From Muricoccus roseus (GTDB taxonomy: Bacteria > Pseudomonadota > Alphaproteobacteria > Acetobacterales > Acetobacteraceae): a DNA stretch of 64,000 bases. Position numbers and translations under genes: made by a program. The DNA is taken from assembly GCF_900141905.1 (NCBI RefSeq), contig NZ_FQZF01000020.1:33758-97757 (forward strand), given 5' to 3'. Below the pieces are notes generated by a model. That model was not told the DNA's origin, ran no database searches, and worked only from the letters and a program-made list of their open reading frames with translations. This document shows, piece by piece, positions 53,261 to 61,680 of the stretch; the first letter of the stretch is position 1, and each line of letters opens with the position of its first letter.

Positions 53261-54061
53261 GTGGAACCCATCGTGCTGATGCCCGATGCTGCCAGCCGTC
53301 CGGACGGGCTGGGCGGACAGCCTCAGGGCAGCTCGCCTCCTCGCGGCCGCCTGCTCTCCCCGCCCTCCACCGCCTCGGGCGTCGCGGCGGTCGGGCGGGC
53401 CATGACGGTGCTCGGCGCTTTCAGGCCTGGCGACACATCTCTTCCCCTGCGGGTGCTGGCGGCGCGCACCGGCCTCTACAAGAGCACCATCCTGCGGCTC
53501 CTCGCCTCGCTGGAGCGGCATTGCTGCGTGAAGCGCAATGCCGATGGCTCCTGGTCGCCCGGCCCAATGCTGCTTCATTGGGGGTCGCTGTACACGCGCA
53601 GCCTCGGGCTCGAGGCGATGGTGCCGCCCGTGCTCGACTCTCTGACCGAGGCGACGGGGCAGGGCGCCACCTTTTGGGTGCGCGCCGATGACGAGCGCCG
53701 CGTCTGCCTCTACCGCGCCGCCCCGCCGCGCACCCTGCGCGTCGCGGTGCAGGCCGGCGACATGATGCCGCTGGGCGCCGCAGCGACCGGCCGCGTCTTC
53801 GCCATCTGGGACCCGGGTGCGGGCGAGGCGGCCGAGGCGGCGCCGGAGCTGGCGCCCGGCGCGCATCCGGTGATCGCCACCCAGGGCAACCGCGACCTCG
53901 ACGCGGCGGCCATTTCCGCGCCGGTTTTCCTGCCGGGCGGCTTGCTCTGCGGCGCGCTCACCCTCTCCGGCTCCAATGAGCGGCTCTGGCCGGAGGTGGA
54001 GCGGGTGAAGCCGCTGGTGGCCGAGGCGGCCGCCGGTCTGACCCGCGCCCTGGCCAGCTAG
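53261..54061 (+). CDS. IclR-family transcriptional regulator
   Basis: 266 residues. An N-terminal extension of ~45 residues precedes a winged helix-turn-helix (LRVLAARTGLYKSTILRLLASLE) and the IclR effector domain (~120-265; GATFWVRADDERRVCLYRA, GAAATGRVFAIWDPG, AAISAPVFLPGGLLCGALTLSG in parts). GTG 53261 has GGGAGA 7 bp upstream; ATG 53279 is possible. Divergent from the RND operon, so it may control it; IclR proteins usually respond to small carbon compounds. Confidence 0.88.
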   Translation: MEPIVLMPDAASRPDGLGGQPQGSSPPRGRLLSPPSTASGVAAVGRAMTVLGAFRPGDTSLPLRVLAARTGLYKSTILRLLASLERHCCVKRNADGSWSPGPMLLHWGSLYTRSLGLEAMVPPVLDSLTEATGQGATFWVRADDERRVCLYRAAPPRTLRVAVQAGDMMPLGAAATGRVFAIWDPGAGEAAEAAPELAPGAHPVIATQGNRDLDAAAISAPVFLPGGLLCGALTLSGSNERLWPEVERVKPLVAEAAAGLTRALAS

Positions 54062-54183
54062 ACAGGCCGCCAGCCGAAGGCGGCGGGCGGTCCCCGCCGC
54101 CACGGGCTCTTCCCGCCGGCGCCGCGACCCCTCAGTCTCCGCGGAACGGAACCGCCCTGACACGGGCGCGGGAGGAACAGCCC

Positions 54184-55170
54184 ATGCCGGTATCCGGCAC
54201 CATCATCGTCTTCGCCGTCATCCTCATCCTCGCCCTCGTCACGGCGGCGAAGGGCATTCGCACCGTGTCGCAGGGCGAGGTGTGGACCGTGGAGCGCTTT
54301 GGCCGCTTCACCCACCTGCTGCAGCCCGGGCTGAACTTCATCATCCCCTATGTCGATACCGTGGGGCAGCGGATGAACGTGCAGGAGGTGGTGCTCGACA
54401 TCCCTGAGCAATCCGTCATCACGCGGGACAATGCGACGGTGACGGTGGATGGCATCGTCTATTTCCGTGTGATGGATCCGGCGAAGGCGGCCTACCAGGT
54501 GCAGGACCTGCGGGGCGCGCTCACCGCGCTCGCCATGACGAATATCCGCGCCGTGATCGGCGAGATGGATCTCGACCAGACGCTCTCCTCGCGGGAGCGG
54601 ATCAACTCCGCCCTGCTCGCGATCCTCGATGGCGCGACCGATCCCTGGGGCGTGAAGGTGAACCGGGTGGAGATCCGAAAGATCGAGCCGCCGGAGAACC
54701 TCATCCGCGCGATGAACCTGCAGATGACCGCGGAGCGCGAGCGCCGCGCGACGGTGGTGCGCGCCGAGGGCGCGAAGACCGCGCTGGTGCTGGAGGCCGA
54801 GGGGCGGCGCGAGGCGGCCTTCCGCGACGCCGAGGCGCGCGAGCGCATGGCCCAGGCCGAGGCGGCGGCCACCCGGATGGTCGCCGAGGCCGCCTCGGGC
54901 GCGGGCGGCGACGCGCTGCGCTACTTCGTGGCCGAGAAATACGTCGCGGCCTTCCAGGCCATGGCCTCGAATCCCAGCTCGCGCCTCGTCGTGGTGCCGA
55001 TGGAGGCCGCGAGCCTGGCCGGCGGCGTGACCGCCGCGCTGGAGCTGTTGCGGGCCCCGCAGGGGACGGTGGCCGGCGCCGCCACCATGGGCTTCCCGCC
55101 GCCGGCCGGCGGCGCGGGCCCGGCGGGCTCCGTCCCGCGTGCGGGGGGCGGCCCGTGGAACCCTGGCTGA
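54184..55170 (+). CDS. SPFH/stomatin-family protein (QmcA-like)
   Basis: 328 residues. One N-terminal membrane helix (IIVFAVILILALVTAAKGI) leads to an SPFH domain: VSQGEVWTVERFGRFTHLLQPGLNFIIPYVD in parts, then EQSVITRDNATVTVDGIVYFRV, and a helical stretch ERERRATVVRAEGAKTALVL. The C-terminus is Gly/Pro-rich. With the overlapping NfeD gene it forms the well-known stomatin-NfeD membrane pair, which organises membrane domains and proteolysis. Confidence 0.92.
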   Translation: MPVSGTIIVFAVILILALVTAAKGIRTVSQGEVWTVERFGRFTHLLQPGLNFIIPYVDTVGQRMNVQEVVLDIPEQSVITRDNATVTVDGIVYFRVMDPAKAAYQVQDLRGALTALAMTNIRAVIGEMDLDQTLSSRERINSALLAILDGATDPWGVKVNRVEIRKIEPPENLIRAMNLQMTAERERRATVVRAEGAKTALVLEAEGRREAAFRDAEARERMAQAEAAATRMVAEAASGAGGDALRYFVAEKYVAAFQAMASNPSSRLVVVPMEAASLAGGVTAALELLRAPQGTVAGAATMGFPPPAGGAGPAGSVPRAGGGPWNPG

Positions 55171-55580
55171 TCTGGGTTCTCGCCGGCCTCGTGCTGCTCG
55201 GGGCCGAGCTGGCGCTGCCGGGGGCCTTCCTGCTCTGGGCGGGGCTGGCGGCGATCGGCACCGGGCTGGTCTGGCTGGTCGCGGCGCCCGGCTTCCCGCT
55301 CTCGGTCCTGCTGTTCATCCTGCTGATGGGGGCAGGGGTGGCCGTGGGGCTGCGCTCTCGCCGGAGGAACCGGCACGCCGGGTCGGAGCTGAACACGCCG
55401 GAATCGGGGCTCGTCGGGCGCGAGGGGGTGGTGATCGAATCCAACCAGCCCGGGCTGCGCGTGCGCGTGGGGGATGGCGACTGGCCCGCCCGCGCCGTCT
55501 CCGGCCTGCCTCGGCCGGGCGAGGTGGTCCGGGTGGAAGGCGTGGAGGGAATGGTGTTGCGGGTGCGCGGGCTGGGCTGA
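55155..55580 (+). CDS. NfeD-like membrane protein
   Basis: 141 residues. Two to three hydrophobic helices (LIWVLAGLVLLGAELALPGAFLLWAGL in parts; LSVLLFILLMGAGVAVGL) are followed by the NfeD OB-fold (LVGREGVVIESNQPGLRVRVGDGDWPARA in parts). This is the short NfeD1b form without the serine-protease part. It begins with GTG and overlaps the QmcA gene by 16 bp. Confidence 0.9.
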   Translation: MEPWLIWVLAGLVLLGAELALPGAFLLWAGLAAIGTGLVWLVAAPGFPLSVLLFILLMGAGVAVGLRSRRRNRHAGSELNTPESGLVGREGVVIESNQPGLRVRVGDGDWPARAVSGLPRPGEVVRVEGVEGMVLRVRGLG

Positions 55581-55604
55581 CGCGGCCCGGCACCCATTGG
55601 CCCC

Positions 55605-55648
55605 GCCGCGTCAGCGCGGCATGGTCCCCGGCCGCGTCAGCGCGGCAT
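55605..55648. terminator. Two identical tandem hairpins at a convergent gene junction
   Basis: GCCGCGTCAGCGCGGCAT occurs at 55605-55622 and 55631-55648, a 26-bp period. Each copy folds as GCCGCG / CGCGGC with loop TCAG. The first copy holds the stop codon of the minus-strand MFS gene. The site may be a bidirectional terminator. Confidence 0.5.
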
Positions 55649-56834
55649 AGCCGAGCGTGCAGGCGGCGACGGCGGCCGCGAGGAAGATCAGGCCCGCCGC
55701 GATGCCCGCCGCCGAAACCACGGCGCCCGAGGCGGCCTGCAGCACGGCGGCGCCGGCGAAGAAGGAGAGGTTCACCCCCGCCAGCGCCTTGCCCGCCTGG
55801 TCCGGCGGCACGGCCGCGCGGGTCGCTGCGAAGGCCAGGGGCTGCACGGTGATGAGCAGGAAGAAGCCCAGCAGCGTCGCGGCGTCCCAGGAGGGCGGGA
55901 GCAGGCCGAAGGGGCCGCCCGGGGCGCCCATCGCGGTCAGGCACAGGGCCAGGCCCGCGCCGAGATGGCCAAGGATGAGCAAGGCGCGCCGGTGCCCGAT
56001 GCGCCGGTCGACGATGCCCCAGAGCGCCGGGCCGATGACGACGGCGCTGGTGGCGAGGAGGAGGATGTTGCCCGCCTCCACCCGGGGCAGCCCCTTCACC
56101 TCCATCAGCCACGGCCCACCCCACAGCCCCCGCACGCCGATGACGGCGGCGAAGGAGGCGAAGGCAAGCACCACGATGCCGCGGAGCTTCGGAGAGACGG
56201 TGAGGCGAAGCACCTCCCGCGCATCGGCGGCCAGGCTGCGCGTGGAGCCGGCGGCCGGGCCCTCTCGCACCAGCAGCGCCACGAGGAGGAGGGCCAGGAG
56301 GCCGAAGACCGCGGCGCTCCAGTATCCGGCGCGCCAGCCCTCTGCCTCCACCAGCAGCGCGAGGGGGCTGGCGGAGAGCAGCATGCCGCAATTGCCCAGC
56401 GCCTGGACGAGCCCGGACCAGAGGCCGAAGCGCGCGGGGCTCAGGCGCTTGGCCGCGTAGGTCACGGGGCACATCAGCATGCCCGAGCAGCCCAGGCCGA
56501 GGACGAGCTGGGCGATGAGGAATCCGAGCGCCCCGCCCGCCAGCGCCGCCAGCACCGCCCCGGCCGCCGTGACCGCGAGAAGGCCGAGGGCGGTGTGGCG
56601 GACGCCGAAGCGGTCCAGCGCGACGCCGACGGGGATCTGCGCGAGGGCGAAGGTGAGGTTGTAGGTTCCGGTCAGGGAGGCGAGGCCCTGCGCCGTGACC
56701 TCCAGGTCCCGCCCCAGCACGTCGGCGGCGATCGCGGGCAGAGTGCGCACCATATTCGAGAGCACATGGCCCAGGGTGAGGGCCACGAGGGGGGCCGCGA
56801 AGGCGAGCGAGGCCTCCCGCGTCTCGTCATTCAT
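55611..56834 (-). CDS. Major facilitator superfamily transporter
   Basis: 407 residues with about 12 membrane helices in two halves. The loop 2-3 motif is DRFGVRHTALGL (G-x3-D-R-x-G-R/H type) and a second loop IVDRRIGHRRALL stands between helices 8 and 9. It resembles the CynX/NimT and nitrate/oxalate-like groups, but substrate is not assignable. ATG 56834 is chosen; an in-frame TTG three bases earlier is better placed from GGAGGA. The last residues are encoded in a 26-bp tandem duplication. Confidence 0.87.
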   Translation of the reverse strand: MNDETREASLAFAAPLVALTLGHVLSNMVRTLPAIAADVLGRDLEVTAQGLASLTGTYNLTFALAQIPVGVALDRFGVRHTALGLLAVTAAGAVLAALAGGALGFLIAQLVLGLGCSGMLMCPVTYAAKRLSPARFGLWSGLVQALGNCGMLLSASPLALLVEAEGWRAGYWSAAVFGLLALLLVALLVREGPAAGSTRSLAADAREVLRLTVSPKLRGIVVLAFASFAAVIGVRGLWGGPWLMEVKGLPRVEAGNILLLATSAVVIGPALWGIVDRRIGHRRALLILGHLGAGLALCLTAMGAPGGPFGLLPPSWDAATLLGFFLLITVQPLAFAATRAAVPPDQAGKALAGVNLSFFAGAAVLQAASGAVVSAAGIAAGLIFLAAAVAACTLGYAALTRPGTMPR

Positions 56835-56896
56835 CAACGTGCCGTTTCCTCCGCGCCCCCGCCCTGCATGGGGCGGGGGTCGCGCTCAGTGGGTGT

Positions 56897-58288
56897 TCAG
56901 TTCCGGAAGATCTTGCCGGGGTTGAGGATGCCCTTGGGGTCCAGCGCAGCCTTGATGCTGCGCATCACGGCCAGCGCCTCCATCCCGTGCTCCTGCTCCA
57001 GGAACTCGGCCTTGCCCATGCCCACGCCGTGCTCGCCGGAGCAGGTGCCGCCGAGGGAGAGGCCACGGGCGACGATCTTGCGGTCCAGTGCCCAGGCGCG
57101 GTCGAGCGCCGTGGGGTCGTCCTGGTCCACGAGGATGACGGTGTGGAAGTTGCCGTCGCCGACATGCCCGACCATGGGGGCGGAGAGGCCGGATTCCGCG
57201 ATGTCCTCCTTCGCGCCGAGGATGGCATCGGCCACGCGGGAGATGGGCACGCAGACATCGGTGGTGACGCCGCGCACATTGGGGCGGGAGGCGATGGCGG
57301 CGTAATAGGCGTTGTGGCGCGCGGTCCAGAGCTTGTTGCGCGTCTCGCTGTCGGCCGCCCAGGCGAAGCCGAGGCCGCCCATGCCGTTGACGATCTCCTG
57401 CACCGCTTCCGCCTGCTCCTTCACCCCTGCCTCCGTGCCGTGGAACTCGAGGAAGAGGGTCGGCAGGGGCTGGAGGTTGTCGAGCTTCGAATGCGCGATG
57501 CAGGCCGCCATCTGCACCTCGTCCAGCAGCTCGATCCGCGCGACGGGCACGCCGAGCTGCATGACCTGGATGACGGATTCCACGCAGCCGCGCAGGTCCT
57601 CGAACTGCACCACGGCGGCCGAGGTCGCCTCGGGGATGCCGTGCAGGCGCAGACGGATCTTCGTGACGATGCCGAGCGTGCCCTCGCTGCCGATGATCAG
57701 CCGCGTCAGGTCATAGCCATTGGCCGCCTTGCGCACGCGGCCGCCGGTGTTGATCACGCGCCCATCGGCCAGCACCACCTCCAGCCCCAGCACGTTCTCG
57801 CGGATGGTTCCGTAGCGCACGGCGTTGGTGCCGCTGGCGCGCGTGGCGCACATGCCGCCGATGGTGCAGTGGCTGCCGGGATCCACCGGGAAGAACAGGC
57901 CCTGGTCGCGTAAGTGGTCGTTCAGCTGGTGGCGCGTCACGCCGGGCTCGATCAGGCAGTCCATGTCCTCCTGGCTGACATCCAGGATGGCGTTCATGCG
58001 GGACAGGTCGAGCGTAATGCCGCGGCGGACGGGGGTGACATGGCCCTCGAGGCTGGTGCCGGCCCCGAAGGGCACCACGGGCACCTCATGCCGGTGGCAG
58101 AGCGCGACGATCTGGGACACCTCCTCCGTGGTCTCGGCGAAGGCCACCGCATCGGGCAGGACGGGGGTGGTGGTGTCCTCGCCGTGCGAATGCTGCTCGC
58201 GGATGGCGGTGTTGGTGGTGACGCGGTCGCCCATGAACGCGCGGAGGGCGGCGATGACGTGGTCGACGGGGCGGGTTTCGGCGGTCAT
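56897..58288 (-). CDS. FAD-linked oxidase, D-lactate dehydrogenase/glycolate oxidase GlcD type
   Basis: 463 residues. FAD_binding_4 domain with VPVVPFGAGTSLEGHVTPVRRG in parts, GGMCATRASGTNAVRYGTIRENVLGLEVV in parts, then FAD-oxidase_C with TARHNAYYAAI, GHVGDGNFHTVIL and SGEHGVGMGK, the family's C-terminal metal/substrate motif. It oxidises a 2-hydroxyacid such as D-lactate or glycolate. No GlcE/GlcF genes accompany it, so it probably acts alone. It is co-directional with the DDAH-like gene upstream. Confidence 0.92.
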   Translation of the reverse strand: MTAETRPVDHVIAALRAFMGDRVTTNTAIREQHSHGEDTTTPVLPDAVAFAETTEEVSQIVALCHRHEVPVVPFGAGTSLEGHVTPVRRGITLDLSRMNAILDVSQEDMDCLIEPGVTRHQLNDHLRDQGLFFPVDPGSHCTIGGMCATRASGTNAVRYGTIRENVLGLEVVLADGRVINTGGRVRKAANGYDLTRLIIGSEGTLGIVTKIRLRLHGIPEATSAAVVQFEDLRGCVESVIQVMQLGVPVARIELLDEVQMAACIAHSKLDNLQPLPTLFLEFHGTEAGVKEQAEAVQEIVNGMGGLGFAWAADSETRNKLWTARHNAYYAAIASRPNVRGVTTDVCVPISRVADAILGAKEDIAESGLSAPMVGHVGDGNFHTVILVDQDDPTALDRAWALDRKIVARGLSLGGTCSGEHGVGMGKAEFLEQEHGMEALAVMRSIKAALDPKGILNPGKIFRN

Positions 58289-58303
58289 GGAGGGTCTTCC
58301 GTA

Positions 58304-59194
58304 TCAGTCGTCGCGCCGCAGGGGGCAGGTGAGGCAATGGGGCCCGCCGCCGCCCGCGGTGAAGAGGGAGAGGGCGGGGTCCAGCACCTCCAGCCCCTCG
58401 GCGCGGAGGGCGGCGTTCAGGCCGGTGCTCTCATGCGCGGATACCACGCGCCCCTCGCCGAGGGCGAGGATGTTGCAGCCGAGCTGCATGGCGTCCCGGT
58501 AGGGGACGGGAATCCAGCGGATGCCGTGGTCGCGCAGCCATCCCAGGAAGGCGGGGTCGAGCACGTCCTCGCAGGCCACCGCCAGCCCCTCGGCCGCCAT
58601 GCAGAACAGCACGTCCAGATGCAGGAAATGCTCGTCGAAATCCTCGACGCGCACCTCCCAGCCCTCCGCCCGGAGCCAGCCGGCGAGCTGCTCCGCCCCC
58701 GCATGGTCCGTGCGGCCGCCCGAGGCGCCGATGGCGGCCAGGCCGGGGCGGATGATGTGGATGTCCCCGCCCTCGAGCGTGCCGGTGCTGGACTTGCGCC
58801 AGAAGCGGCTGCCATGGGTCTCGTGCCAGTCCATCAGCGGCGCGTATTCGCCGCGGCGCTGCGGGCGCTCCAGCTGGCACAGGACGGGGCCGCGATGCGT
58901 CACCACCACACTGTCCCGCGTGTAGGCCATGTAGGGCAGCTGGGGTTCGGGGGCGATGAGATGAACCCGCGCGCCACCCTGCTCGATCGCATGCACCAGC
59001 TCCCGGTGCTGGGCCTGGAGATGGGCGGTGGCGGGGGACTGGTTCTCCCCGGCCAGGGTGCGGCGGACGATGCTGTTGGTGGGGATCCAGCGGTAATGGT
59101 CCGGTGGGCAGAGCAGGACCTCGCGCAGCGGCGCCGTTTCCGAGGAGACGCGCCAGGCGGCGCCGACGAGGGGGCCGGGAGGGGAGGGCAGCAT
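58304..59194 (-). CDS. Amidinotransferase/DDAH-like hydrolase
   Basis: 296 residues of the guanidine-modifying superfamily (dimethylargininase, arginine deiminase, amidinotransferase). Visible active-site groups are YTRDSVVV, STGTLEGGDIHI, the histidine in DEHFLHLDVLFCM, and a C-terminal cysteine nucleophile, probably Cys287 in GGPHCLTCP. It would hydrolyse arginine derivatives or related guanidines. It ends 16 bp before the GlcD-like gene and likely shares its transcript. Confidence 0.87.
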   Translation of the reverse strand: MLPSPPGPLVGAAWRVSSETAPLREVLLCPPDHYRWIPTNSIVRRTLAGENQSPATAHLQAQHRELVHAIEQGGARVHLIAPEPQLPYMAYTRDSVVVTHRGPVLCQLERPQRRGEYAPLMDWHETHGSRFWRKSSTGTLEGGDIHIIRPGLAAIGASGGRTDHAGAEQLAGWLRAEGWEVRVEDFDEHFLHLDVLFCMAAEGLAVACEDVLDPAFLGWLRDHGIRWIPVPYRDAMQLGCNILALGEGRVVSAHESTGLNAALRAEGLEVLDPALSLFTAGGGGPHCLTCPLRRDD

Positions 59195-59332
59195 CCGGCC
59201 AGCCTAAACCCGGCGGCTTGGCTTGCCCATCGCCGCCCGCACCGCATTGCGCCCGGCGCGGGGAGGGAGAAGGATGCCGCGCGGCCCGCCGGATGCTCCC
59301 GGCGGCAAGAAGGAACGAGGGGGGAAGGCCGG

Positions 59333-60097
59333 GTGCCGAACAAGCTGAAGGAGGCCTGGAAGGCCGGGCGGAAGACGGTGAACGGGTGGCTCTCCATCCC
59401 CTCCGCCTTCTCGGCCGAGATGATGGCGCAGCTCGGTTTCGAGAGCCTGACGGTCGACCTGCAGCACGGGGTGCAGGACTACATGTCCGCCGTGGCCTGC
59501 TTCCAGGGCATGCCGGCCCTGGGCCCTACCCCGATGGCCCGCCTGCCCTGGAACGAGCCGGGCATTGCCGGCAAGCTGCTGGATGCCGGCGCTCAGGGGC
59601 TGATCTGCCCCATGGTGAACACGGCCGCCCAGGCCGAGTCCTTCGTGTCCGCCTGCCGCTACCCGCCGCTGGGCAGCCGCTCCAACGGACCCGTCCGCGC
59701 CGGGCTCTATGGCGAGCCGGGCCGCTATTTCGAGACGGCGAATGACGACGTGCTGTGCCTGCCGATGATCGAGACGCGGGAGGCGCTGGACAACCTCGAC
59801 GCCATCCTCGCCGTGCCCGGGGTGGACGGGATCTATATCGGCCCGACCGATCTCGGCATCTCAATCGGCCTGCTGCCGCCGATCATGGAGCGGGAGGACG
59901 CGGCGCTCTTCGCGATCTATGCGGATGTCATCAAGGCTTGCCGTTCGCGCGGCAAGTTCGTCGGCCTGCACTGCACCACCGGCGCCTATGTGCGGCGGAT
60001 GCACGAGATGGGCTTCGACTACGCGACCCTGGGCAGCGATGTGACCAACATGGCGCTGGGCGTGCGCGCGCAGATGGCGGCGGCGCGGGCGGTCTAG
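59333..60097 (+). CDS. HpcH/HpaI-family aldolase
   Basis: 254-residue class II pyruvate-type aldolase. Marks are NGWLSIPSAFSAEMMAQLGF, LTVDLQHGVQDY, ARLPWNEPGIAGKLLDAGAQG in parts, MVNTAAQAES, and the metal/substrate motif IYIGPTDLGISIG. It cleaves or forms 4-hydroxy-2-oxoacids; the natural aldehyde is unknown. It starts with GTG behind a GGGGGAAGG site. It lies divergent from the DDAH-like gene. Confidence 0.9.
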   Translation: MPNKLKEAWKAGRKTVNGWLSIPSAFSAEMMAQLGFESLTVDLQHGVQDYMSAVACFQGMPALGPTPMARLPWNEPGIAGKLLDAGAQGLICPMVNTAAQAESFVSACRYPPLGSRSNGPVRAGLYGEPGRYFETANDDVLCLPMIETREALDNLDAILAVPGVDGIYIGPTDLGISIGLLPPIMEREDAALFAIYADVIKACRSRGKFVGLHCTTGAYVRRMHEMGFDYATLGSDVTNMALGVRAQMAAARAV

Positions 60098-60109
60098 CCC
60101 TCCCGCGGC

Positions 60110-61678
60110 CTATCCGGCCTGGGCGAGCTGCTGCACGAGCCGCAGCTCCTCATGGTCGGTCTCCGCGAGCAGACTCGTCAGCACCTCGTCGGACAGCCCG
60201 TCCTCCCGGTGGTGCTGAAGCAGCCGCTCACGCGAGGCGCGGAGGGCGGCGAGGCGGATCTGCAGCCGCGCGCGCAGCTCCGCCTGCGGCCCGCCGGCGG
60301 CCACGCCGGTGAAGACACGGGCGATGTCCCGGAACTCCCCGGCCAGGTCGCGCGCGATGGCGCCGTCCAGCGGGCTGTCCAGCCGGCCCTCCACCTCGGC
60401 TCGGGCGGCCTCGGCCATCAGGCGGCGCGCCGCGGCCTCATGGGCGCTCATGCCCTTGTGCCGGGGCTCCACGACCCCGAGCCGGATGATCAGCCATTCG
60501 AGCGTGGTGCCCTGCACCACCAGCGTGGCGAGGATGGCCACGAAGGCGAGAAAGATCAGCAGCTCCCGGTGCGGCACCTCCAAGGGCAGCGCGAGGGCGG
60601 TGGCGAGCGAGACCACGCCCCGCATGCCCGCCCAGCCGATGATGGCGGCGTGGCGCGGCGCCGGCTGCCGCTCGTCTCGCGCGAGGGCGGGGATGAGGCG
60701 CGGGAGATAGGCGAAGGCCATCACCCAGACGATCCGCGAGACGATCAGCGTGACCGAGAGCGTGGCGGCTGAAAGGGCGAGGAAGCCAAGGTGATAGGAG
60801 CCCAGCCGTTCCAGGATGCCGTTGAGCTGCAGCCCCACGAGGATGAAGACGAGGCTGGTGAGGGCGAACTCCACGAAGCCCCAGGTGGCGAGGGATTCGA
60901 TGCGGGTGCGGGGGGTGAGCAGCGAACGCTGCCGCTGCGCCAGCAGGATGCCGGCCGTGACGACCGCGATGACGCCCGAGACATGCAGCCGCTCCGCCAG
61001 GAGGAAGGCGCCGTAGCCAACGAGGAAGGTGAAGGCGATCTCGAGCGGCGTCTCGCCCAGGCGCGGCAGGACGCGCGCCGCCAGCCAGGCGATCGCGAAG
61101 CCGACCGCCAGCCCGCCCAGCGCCACGCCGAGGAAGGTGAGGCCGGCGATGCCGGGCGCGACGCTGCCCGCCGCCAGCGCGCCCACCGCCAGGCGAAACA
61201 GCACGAGGGAGGAGGCGTCGTTCACCAGGCTCTCTCCCTCCAGCACCGTGACGATGCGGCGCGGCAGCGGCAGGCGCTGGAGGACGGATGCGGCGGCCAC
61301 CGCATCGGGCGGCGCGACCACGGCGCCAAGCGCGATGGCGGCCGCCCAGGGCAGGTCCGGCAGCAGGAGCTTGGCCGCGACCGCGACGCAGGCCGCGGTG
61401 AAGAAGACGGCGCCCACCGCCAGCATCAGGATCGGGCGGAGATTGGCGCGGAATTCCTGCCAATCCGTCCGCCAGGCGCTGGCCTGGAGCAGCGGCGGGA
61501 GGAAGGCGGCCAGGGCCACGGTCGGGTCCAGCTCCACCCGCGGCAGGCCGGGCACGAAGGCGAGCACCATGCCGCCGAGGATCAAGACCACCGCATAGGG
61601 CAGCCGGGTGTGACGTGACACGATGGCGAAGCCGAGGCAGACGGCCAGCAGCGCCAGCGTGATCTCGAGGAGCAGCAT
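60110..61678 (-). CDS. CPA1-family Na+/H+ antiporter
   Basis: 522 residues. About 12 membrane helices carry the CPA1 signatures VAPPDAVAAASVLQRL, EGESLVNDASSLVLF (Asn-Asp ion site) and WAGMRGVVSLATALALPL. A cytoplasmic helical tail of ~130 residues follows. It exchanges Na+ or K+ for protons. Its start lies only 2 bp from that of the divergent NRAMP-related gene, and no ribosome-binding site is evident, so a different start is possible. Confidence 0.91.
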   Translation of the reverse strand: MLLLEITLALLAVCLGFAIVSRHTRLPYAVVLILGGMVLAFVPGLPRVELDPTVALAAFLPPLLQASAWRTDWQEFRANLRPILMLAVGAVFFTAACVAVAAKLLLPDLPWAAAIALGAVVAPPDAVAAASVLQRLPLPRRIVTVLEGESLVNDASSLVLFRLAVGALAAGSVAPGIAGLTFLGVALGGLAVGFAIAWLAARVLPRLGETPLEIAFTFLVGYGAFLLAERLHVSGVIAVVTAGILLAQRQRSLLTPRTRIESLATWGFVEFALTSLVFILVGLQLNGILERLGSYHLGFLALSAATLSVTLIVSRIVWVMAFAYLPRLIPALARDERQPAPRHAAIIGWAGMRGVVSLATALALPLEVPHRELLIFLAFVAILATLVVQGTTLEWLIIRLGVVEPRHKGMSAHEAAARRLMAEAARAEVEGRLDSPLDGAIARDLAGEFRDIARVFTGVAAGGPQAELRARLQIRLAALRASRERLLQHHREDGLSDEVLTSLLAETDHEELRLVQQLAQAG

Positions 61679-61680
61679 CG

